Assembly (NCBI RefSeq): GCF_021869535.1
Contig: NW_026262581.1
Coordinates: 77,095,955 to 77,159,954, forward strand
Reading direction: 5' to 3'
DNA length: 64,000 nt
From: Mytilus californianus
Taxonomy: Eukaryota; Mollusca; Bivalvia; Mytilida; Mytilidae
The notes under the pieces were generated by a model. The model saw nothing but the letters and a program-made list of their open reading frames with translations. It was not told the origin of the DNA and made no database searches. Shown one piece after another: positions 56,501 through 64,000 of this stretch. The stretch's first letter is position 1; every line of letters starts with the position of its first letter. The translations under genes were made by a program, and so were the position numbers.

Positions 56501-59500
56501 TAGGTAAAGTTGTAAAAAATATTGAAAGTTACATGATTCAATTCTCTCCTTTTACATAAAACTGAAGGAAGATAAGGGGAGATAATAAGCATGACAAGTA
56601 ACTTTTTACTCTTGAGATGTTTACATACTTGAAATATTTATTATATATAAACCATAATTTTTAATTAAAACTAGCTGATATTTTGCACAAAATTCACATT
56701 CTGAAACAATTAATGAATTAAGGGTAAAAAGTAAAGACATTAGATTTAAGCAATGGTGTATTGATGCATCATTTTTATGGGACTTTGAAGCTATTTTGAT
56801 TTTGAGAAATGCAAATGTTGATCATTCTTTACTATATTGCAATACTTGAAGTATTCAAACTCATAGCAGAATTGTGATACATCCCTGAGCTTAGTTTTGA
56901 GTTCAGAGAATAATTCCTGACAACCCTTATACCAAAATCAAATGATCCAGAACAAGACAAAAACTTTGAGTCTTAAATATGAGTTTTAAAGTCATATAAA
57001 TGACAGAAATTGTACCTACAAAATGGAATTACTCATTTTAGTTACCAAAAAAGTGATGTCAGCCAAATGATTCTGTAGAACCTAACAATAACTATCAGTA
57101 ATGGTATTGATCTAAATTCAAAGCATAAAGTTACTTTTTCAATAATCATAATGTGGTACCAAAAATATCTTTGTCTTTATTAAGCACATGCATGATATCT
57201 TAACTTTGAACATTTTTCCCCAGTATATATCTTGCTTAATCATTTGATTTTGTATACCAGTTCTCAGTAAAAGTGAACCGCTTTCTTTTGGCATATCATT
57301 CAATTAAGTATTTCTTTATCTGTTTAATGAATGAATTACAACTGGAAGTTTATTTGATTCCAATTTAATGAGGATTCTGTGCAGGGATGGCTAAGGCTGG
57401 AAAAAAGATGGTTGAATATATATTTACATCGTGCAATATCTGAACATGCAGTGACACTCAAATTCTTTTTTATATGTACATTGTTCATTTGTTCTCATTC
57501 AATGTGTATTTTATTGTAACAAATTAGTTTACATGCACACAATTGTTTTCATTCATATGATATTGATTACAAACCAATCAGAAAAAAGTATTATGTCACA
57601 TGATGGGGGTTATAAACCAATAAGAAATAAGATGTATCATATTCAAATGAAAATTAACAAGCTGAACGGGTACATAATACACAACAGTTCTACACAGAAT
57701 CTACTAGCTATGACTTCACAATACATAAAATTCTTGCAAGTCTTGATTTTTCGTAAATTATTGGTCATTTTCTCTTGAAACTTGAACATCTGAAAAGAGA
57801 AAATTAGTTTAAGAGAGGAGGTAAAGATTGTACTGTTTTGTTCTGGCAACTGCAGCATAGACATGAATTTAAAAAAAAAATTAACATTAGTTTTATATCT
57901 TGCACAAATTTAAACAATTTTGTATACTTGGAATTCTCTTAACCATGCAATATTCTTAATCTGAGTGATATGTTTTGATAAATCTGAGTGTTTATGGTAT
58001 TTAGTCTGAGATTATGAAGCAATTTCGGATAATCCAACCATATGCAGAGCGAGCACACTTGTTTGTTTATATTTGTAAATTCATATTGAATTGAATTTTT
58101 AAGTGGGGTGGGTATATTCATTTTAACTGGTTTTTCCATTTGCTATTAAAATACCAAAGGATTAGGGTTTACACTTAGCCTTCTTTGATCTTTGAGTGGT
58201 CCTATACAAAAGGAAGGACAATGACCTCTAGAGTGACCTTGACAAATTACTTTACTATTTCAACTTTTAACAGTTAAGATACAGGGCCTGTACAATTATG
58301 AATATAAGCCAAGGTCTTTAATTCTTTGGGTGAAATATTTGCCACTGGATGTAAGCAACCAACAATCAATCAATCAATTAATCCTTAGGTCAACTTTAAT
58401 AATTATGTGTAACAAATTTTTCTGTGTTTGTCAAATTATCTTGAACCAATTTCAGTAATACTGATGAAGGTAAAATCATTGGCAATTGTTTAGCATGCAA
58501 CTTTAAAGGTCACATGAATCACATCACTAACAGATGTTTCAACATGCATATTTACAATGTATTCAGTATGGCAGTTCATTTTTACTTCACTGATTTCAGT
58601 CTAAAGTCAAGAGCTCCTAAAGAATTTTAGTGTTTTCATATGAAGTACAATTATAATGTACATGTAGTACATTCATTAAAACTTGAAAGAATTAGTTTGA
58701 GTTAAGTGTTTTGTATAGCTGTAACATAAAAAGCAAGGTCAAACATTTAATTGTTAAATGTTATATAATAAATTGAAGATTATGTAAAATTGCTCCATAC
58801 CAAAGAAACAATCCACAGCAGATAATACTTTGATAGTCATCATAATAGAGGTATGATAAGCACCATTATGTTATATAAATGTAAATACTGATCATTGCTA
58901 AACAAATTTTCGAAAAAAAATCCTATATTGGTGTAAATAAAAGATATGGGTGAAATTTTAAAGTAATCCAAAGACACAAAAAAACCTACTGGAGGTCACT
59001 TTTGATCTTCAATAATCAACAAATGTTTACACAATATTTAAGCTCTCTATTTACCATGGTCTAGAAATGTTGTGAATCAAATCAACTGAGAATGTTAAAC
59101 ATCTATCATCGACACCCAATTCCCTATAGGACAAACATTTATAAGATATAACTAAAACCAATAACTTATGACGTTCCTGACTTGGGACAGGCTCATGAAT
59201 ATGTGGAGGGGTTAAGCTTGTCATTTTTAGATTTCAACCCTCCCCCTTTTTAATCTCAATCAGATGACTAACTAAATGTACATGAAAACACAAAACAAGT
59301 CAGTTAAAAAATGTGGGCTCAAAATCAATAGTTTGGGATGTCAAGTTCTTTGGCATTTAATAAAAGATTGGCCTTAACTGTAAAGGTCAAAACTTTTGAA
59401 GGTCAACTTAACGTGAGAGTAGCAACCTTAGTTTATGTCTAATTGCAAAATTCACTCCAGAAATGAAAATTAGAAACTGCAATCCATACGGTACGTTCAC

Positions 59501-62003
59501 GCACCTATAACAGAATTGTAATTTAAAATACAATTTTACCATTATTGAAATATGTTGTCTTGTAAATGTCTGGAAGATGATAAGTTTCTCTTCTTAATTA
59601 TTTTTTTTATTTTGATACCCAAGAAAAAAATGGTCTTACCATACCTTCTACTTTGTGTCATGGAACTGCAGAAATCTTAGATTTTTGTCAGAAATAAATA
59701 TATACAACATAATGTTCATTTTAGATAAAATCAAAACAAATATTTAGTTTAATTTAAAATAAAATAACTAAGACATTAAAATAAACAATCCTTGTTGTAG
59801 ACACAAAATTAATATAAAACTAACAAAAATAAATAGTTTAAATATTGAATATTTTACACTAATGCATATTAGAAGCTACATACATGCATGTCTGGTGATA
59901 GAATCTATGGTCATGTGTATGCTATATTAAAACTTTAAAATTCTCTTATAAATTTAGCATTATATTCTCTGTTGATTAAAGAAGCTTAGGTTTGATAAAT
60001 AAATAAAAAATCTAAATCATTATTTATTTTCTAGTAAACATCAGTCCCTTTTTTGATATGACTAGTATAATAAATTAATTTAACATAAATCAGTTGTTTT
60101 AATTCTATACTTTATATCTTGATATGTAACTATTTCTTTTGTTTCTACATTTTTCAAATGATCTCAACAGTTGATGATATGCATTTTAATTTGAAAAGCT
60201 TTTGAATAAAAACATTAAAATGCATAGTTACCTAAAACATCATCTTGAAATGAAATAACTCTTGTAAACAGAAGCCATTTATACATAATATTACAAATAT
60301 TACCCTTATATCATTCAACATTTAGACACAATTAGTCACATGATCATAAATATATAACAAAGTTTAACACTTTCCTTGCTCAAGAGTAATCCCCCTTACT
60401 GTAGTTCAATTCTTAATATTTTTACAAGAGTAATCTCCCTTTATGTTTTATCCTAATTAAAGTATTACACCCAGAAAAAAGGAATGTATTTGTTTTATAT
60501 TATACATAAAGATTACCTTATGTTTAACATCTGAAAATTGATTCTTTTATTAAGACAAGTTCTCCACATTGCACTTCAAGGGGAATAACTCTATTCACAA
60601 AGATAAGTTACTCTAGTCTCCTTGAGCTAGGTAGAGGTACTACATTTCATTTTATAAATCTTGCTGAGTATTCTATTTTAGTTCCTATAAATAGTGCTAT
60701 AATCTCATGCATGTAATAATTTTATATATTTTACTTTCATATCATTCCATCTAGCTTCAGACCTATCCGATCCATAACAATAGCAGAAAAGGTGATTCAT
60801 TTTAGAATTCAAATAAAAAAAAAACGTGAAAACTAAATATTCAAAATGATAAAAGTATGTGACTGTAAATGTTATTTTAGCCACTATTTGCACTGATAAA
60901 ATAACATTGTGTATGAACTTATAAATATGTTATCACTAACAATCTAAACTATATACACAAAAGATAATAAATAATTCTCTGTATATGTACAAGTTTCTAT
61001 ATTCAATTTATTCAACACTCGTAGCCTGGTGTACTTGATAACTCTGTTTTTTTTTTCTGTTTTTCAATTTACAAAACATTGAATAAAAGTATGTCTAAGA
61101 GTAGAACAGGCATGCTTGTTGATCTCAAACAATAAATGTGTGAAAAATCTTGTTAAACTACAAGAACTTGATCTTGCTATCAAAGCATCATGAACCTCTG
61201 GTATAAGAAATTAAGTTTGGTTTGGTGTAATTTTAAAAGCTGACCAAAATCCCTTTTTTGTACAAATTGATATTTTAAAATCCAATATATATTAGCACCA
61301 TTTCTGAAAAAAGAGCTACCAAGTACTCCAATTACTGTGTTGAAGATATAGAAAAGCAATATACTATAAGCTCAAGACTTGCAAGAGATATGAACTTAAA
61401 AAATGAAAAAAATCAAAGTACAAAAGTACTATAGTATGTTCAAACTATAATTATACACAGAACAAGCTAAAACCCTGAAAACGGTTACATTATCACTGAA
61501 AACAACATAGTCAAATACAGGAGTGGTTCTAGATGTACAATTTTTCTGTTTTGATGTAATTTGATACAATGGAATTTTTCTAATCATTATACACAACCTA
61601 ATGTTTGTACATGCATAATTTATTATAAGTTTTGTAATCCGACAATCTGTATTCAAAACTGATTGTAATTTTCTTAACTGATTTACTGGAACTAAGAAGA
61701 ACCAACAGGCTGAATGCCGATAGATCCACTCCTGCTGTTTTAAAATAAAATATGAAAGCAATGCAACTAAATACATAAAACCCTAAAAGCTCAAGTCAGA
61801 CATTTCACTAAGTTAAAGACACACATCTCTGTTCATTTCTACTGTAGTAACAAACCAAATGAATGATCAGACATTTTTAGCAGTCTTGTATGCATTTTTG
61901 TTCATTTAAATAATATTCAACATCTACCAGTAATTGATATTTGAAGGATCATAATGAAATGCCCCACTGTAAATTTTAAGGTTATAAAAAGTCTGTACAC
62001 ATA
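53508..62003. other. AT-rich, repeat-poor stretch; possible long 3' UTR of the minus-strand gene at 62 kb
   Basis: Over 8 kb with few recognisable mobile elements (only a family 2 scrap at about 59163-59250) and no supported coding frame. It lies directly downstream of a stop codon (62004-62006, minus strand). Minus-strand AATAAA motifs occur, for example at about 61010 and 53982, so the UTR could be short or very long. An imperfect ~211-bp tandem duplication lies at 55110-55440. Confidence 0.35.
55110..55440. repeat. Imperfect tandem duplication (~211-bp offset)
   Basis: CCATTGTACACATA.TTTTT and AAAAGATATTTTA.CCTCATTAACATC blocks occur at about 55125-55225 and again at about 55333-55433. 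Confidence 0.7.
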
Positions 62004-62219
62004 TTATTCATCAGCATATGGTATACTATCTTGATGTCCTAACCATGGCGATGATCGACTCTCCTCAACCTCTGGTGAGCTTGCAAGCATCGGCTTTTTT
62101 GATACCCCAGATTTCTGCTGGAGCGACTGTAGGCTAATTAGTGATGGCCTACTTCGTTTATCGTAGCTGTCTAAATGAGAGGTATCTAGGTCCATTTGAA
62201 ATGCATTAACTACTCGGAT
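62004..62219 (-). CDS. Last coding exon of an unidentified gene
   Basis: Acceptor TTCCATTTTCAG, then 71 codons and a stop (62006-62004). It begins IRVVNAFQMDLDTSHLDSYD, then is rich in Ser, Lys and Pro (SLISLQSLQQ, SPEVEESRSSPW) and ends HQDSIPYADE. Joined to 63969-64000 in phase 0, the reading continues without a stop; the other two frames across the junction hit a stop within four codons. The tail looks like a disordered cytoplasmic C-terminus. I do not recognise the family and give no function. Confidence 0.68.
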   Translation of the reverse strand: MRVVNAFQMDLDTSHLDSYDKRSRPSLISLQSLQQKSGVSKKPMLASSPEVEESRSSPWLGHQDSIPYADE

Positions 62220-63142
62220 CTGAAAATGGAAAATTTACAATTAGGAAATGTTAATATTGATACATACCCATGTTACACTTTAACATCAGTAATTTATTTA
62301 TGCAGTTTGAAAACAGAAAAACAGTTTACATATATCATGCAGAATTATTCAATGTTTTAAATCACATATTTTTAAGCTTTCAATTTAATCTGTCATGTTT
62401 TTTTTTATTAAAATGTAGTTTGAAATAATAATATACTACATCATACCTATTTTCATTTAAAAATATTCCATTTTTAAGCATTTTTAATAATGTTACTCAT
62501 ATCATAGGTATATCTGTACACTCATTGAATATTTCTAGGATTTGCCACATGTATAACCAAACATAGTATAACAGAGCCTATATCTTACCATATATTGATC
62601 GGGTCGCTTGTATAATACATGGCAAAATAAAAATAACAAAATATATGTTTCCATGCTATAATCAATGAACACTTCTGTTGATATCATGACTACCATATTG
62701 TTTTGTCAGCTTAATCATCATATATAATTTTATAAGAAGGCTCATCTGGGTTAGGTTCAACAAGGCATTGTTGTCTGAGAGGATGAGTTATGTGCAAATT
62801 CCCGCCAAGCTTTAATGTTAAAACAGTAAACAATACTGCAAAAAGACAAACTTCTTAAAAGGAGTTAGGACTTTTATTTCAAAAATATGAAAACTATTAA
62901 GAATAAAAAATCCTTGTTTGAACAAAACTTTTGTTGCCAATGTTTTTATGCTTACAATGTGACCTTTATTTATTCATCATTCATTATGATAGAGTTTATT
63001 CACAAAATGAATTTTCCATTAAAAATAATATAATTTGTTTTCCTAATTTTGAATTTAACCATATAATTTGAAATAAGAATATTGGTTTCATGGATAACTT
63101 TTCTTCCTCTTTCTTACACATCTATCTCTTTAACAGAAGATC

Positions 63143-63217
63143 ATTATTGGATGACCACACTATTTACATTATTGGATGACCACACTATTTACATTATTGG
63201 ATGACCACACTATTTAA
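63143..63217. repeat. 25-bp tandem repeat, three copies
   Basis: ATTATTGGATGACCACACTA TTTAC three times, identical except for the last base. Confidence 0.95.
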
Positions 63218-63395
63218 CGACTGATTGCTTGCTGGTGTTTTATGCCCCTGCAGCACAAGAAGGCTATATCAAGGCGATGAAAATGATGTTTATGACATAA
63301 AGTGAATATAAAATAAAAAGGTGAGGGGATAGGAAATACAAGTGGAACACATTTTGATTACCACAGGAATTATAGAGGGTCTTAAGAGGATCCAA

Positions 63396-63530
63396 CAATT
63401 TAGGCTAAGCATCTGACCTCAATAAGCCAAATTAATGCTAAGCGTCTGACCTCAATAAGCCCAATTTAGGCTAAGCATCTGACCTCAATAAGCCCAATTT
63501 AGGCTAAGCATCTGACTTCAATAAGCCAAT
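63396..63530. repeat. 33-bp tandem repeat, four copies
   Basis: Landmark GCTAAGC(A/G)TCTGACCTCA at 63404, 63437, 63470 and 63503, period 33. Confidence 0.93.
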
Positions 63531-63968
63531 TATTCACAAATAATGCAGGAAGGGTCTTTTTCTTTCTAGAGGCAATGCACTCTCCCGACATGAGTTACAT
63601 ATTTGATACATCCCATACAGGAACTGGAGGCATACTGTCAGTCAAGAAACATATATCGGGTGGATATAATATAAATTTTTGAATTTGTTTTTAATTGTGA
63701 TATTCAGTGGTAAATATAAAATTTTACACTTTGCACTGTCAACAGGAGAGTTAAATAAATAACCAGGTATTGTTTAATTTTAAATTTTTTGTCTTATATA
63801 ATCAAAAGGAAATTCCTTGATATCTTACATAGGCAAATGCAACAGAACAGCTGATATTATTTGCATGGAAGAAAATGGAACAACCAGATGTATATGGAGT
63901 ATAATGTTATATACAAGCAAGATGATGTTTCTGAATATATAATCCAAGGCCTACGGTGCTCAACATAC

Positions 63969-64000
63969 CTGAATACGGACCGCCATAAACAGTGAGGTGT
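63969..64000 (-). CDS. End of penultimate coding exon, unidentified gene (partial)
   Basis: 32 nt up to the window edge, ending CAG|GTATGT. In the frame that reads on into 62219-62004 it encodes TSLFMAVRIQ. The other two frames give stops soon after the junction, which supports the splice. Confidence 0.6.

Larger units (their letters stand above)
62220..63968 (-). other. Terminal intron of the unidentified gene
   Basis: 1749-bp intron with GTATGT donor and TTTTCAG acceptor. Contains two small tandem arrays (63143-63217 and 63396-63530) and otherwise plain AT-rich sequence. Confidence 0.6.

Noticed and set aside
61429-61776. 115-codon minus-strand ORF
   Set aside because: Low-complexity composition, no motif; lies in the likely 3' UTR of the gene ending at 62004.

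Overview
This is a eukaryotic, AT-rich, intron-containing, repeat-loaded window. It is animal DNA and most likely a marine bivalve, probably a mytilid mussel. That inference rests on three things: an animal mitochondrial acylglycerol kinase gene, a KLF15-like zinc-finger gene, and bivalve-style repeats (pearl/Helentron-like elements with ~161-bp tandem cores, tRNA-derived SINEs, many 5'-truncated retroelement tails). No prokaryotic features are present.

Left third (1..18728, minus strand): a gene too finely spliced to show as one open frame. Eleven short coding exons at 18619-18728, 13057-13096, 12297-12376, 11205-11280, 10471-10569, 10039-10071, 7261-7355, 6296-6365, 3499-3578, 1839-2053 and 1-50 join in compatible splice phase with GT/AG borders. 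They give about 316 residues of an acylglycerol kinase (AGK/MULK; GGDGT lipid-kinase motif at residues 128-132). The C-terminal quarter lies left of the window. The introns hold a TIR element (191-951), a ~45-bp satellite (about 4340-6275) whose unit copies the 3' end and splice donor of the adjacent AGK exon 8, a pearl-like element (8220-8827), three copies of a ~441-bp unit each carrying a tRNA-like SINE head (13210-14550), and a dead LINE reverse transcriptase (16440-18135).

Middle (18.7-36.6 kb): intergenic repeats. These include a 39-bp-arm hairpin (19075-19159), LINE debris (20.2-20.6 kb), a ~404-bp direct repeat pair (21.7-22.6 kb), a pearl-like element (23525-24248), several copies of one retroelement family of which the longest (26.2-28.06 kb) keeps a 179-aa reverse-transcriptase-type ORF fragment, a (GA)n run, and a 57-bp minisatellite (34.2-35.0 kb).

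36670-37596 (minus): an intronless KLF15-like transcription factor with three C2H2 fingers and a candidate TATA box at 37810-37820.

37.9-53.5 kb: a dense mobile-element belt. It holds a CpG-rich TIR element (39012-39917), retroelement tails, a possible 2.2-kb DNA element with TAATGCATTAC clusters and a central hairpin, a complete SINE with target-site duplication (46254-46519), an inverted pair of retroelement tails (47.03-48.05 kb), a foldback element (49515-50097) and a double-ended pearl-like array (51273-53507).

Right end (53.5-64 kb): quiet AT-rich DNA. The last exon (62004-62219) and the end of the penultimate exon (63969-64000) of an unidentified minus-strand gene are read across a 1749-bp intron. 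Much of 54-62 kb may be its long 3' UTR, but that is inference. The three genes show no operon-like relationship.
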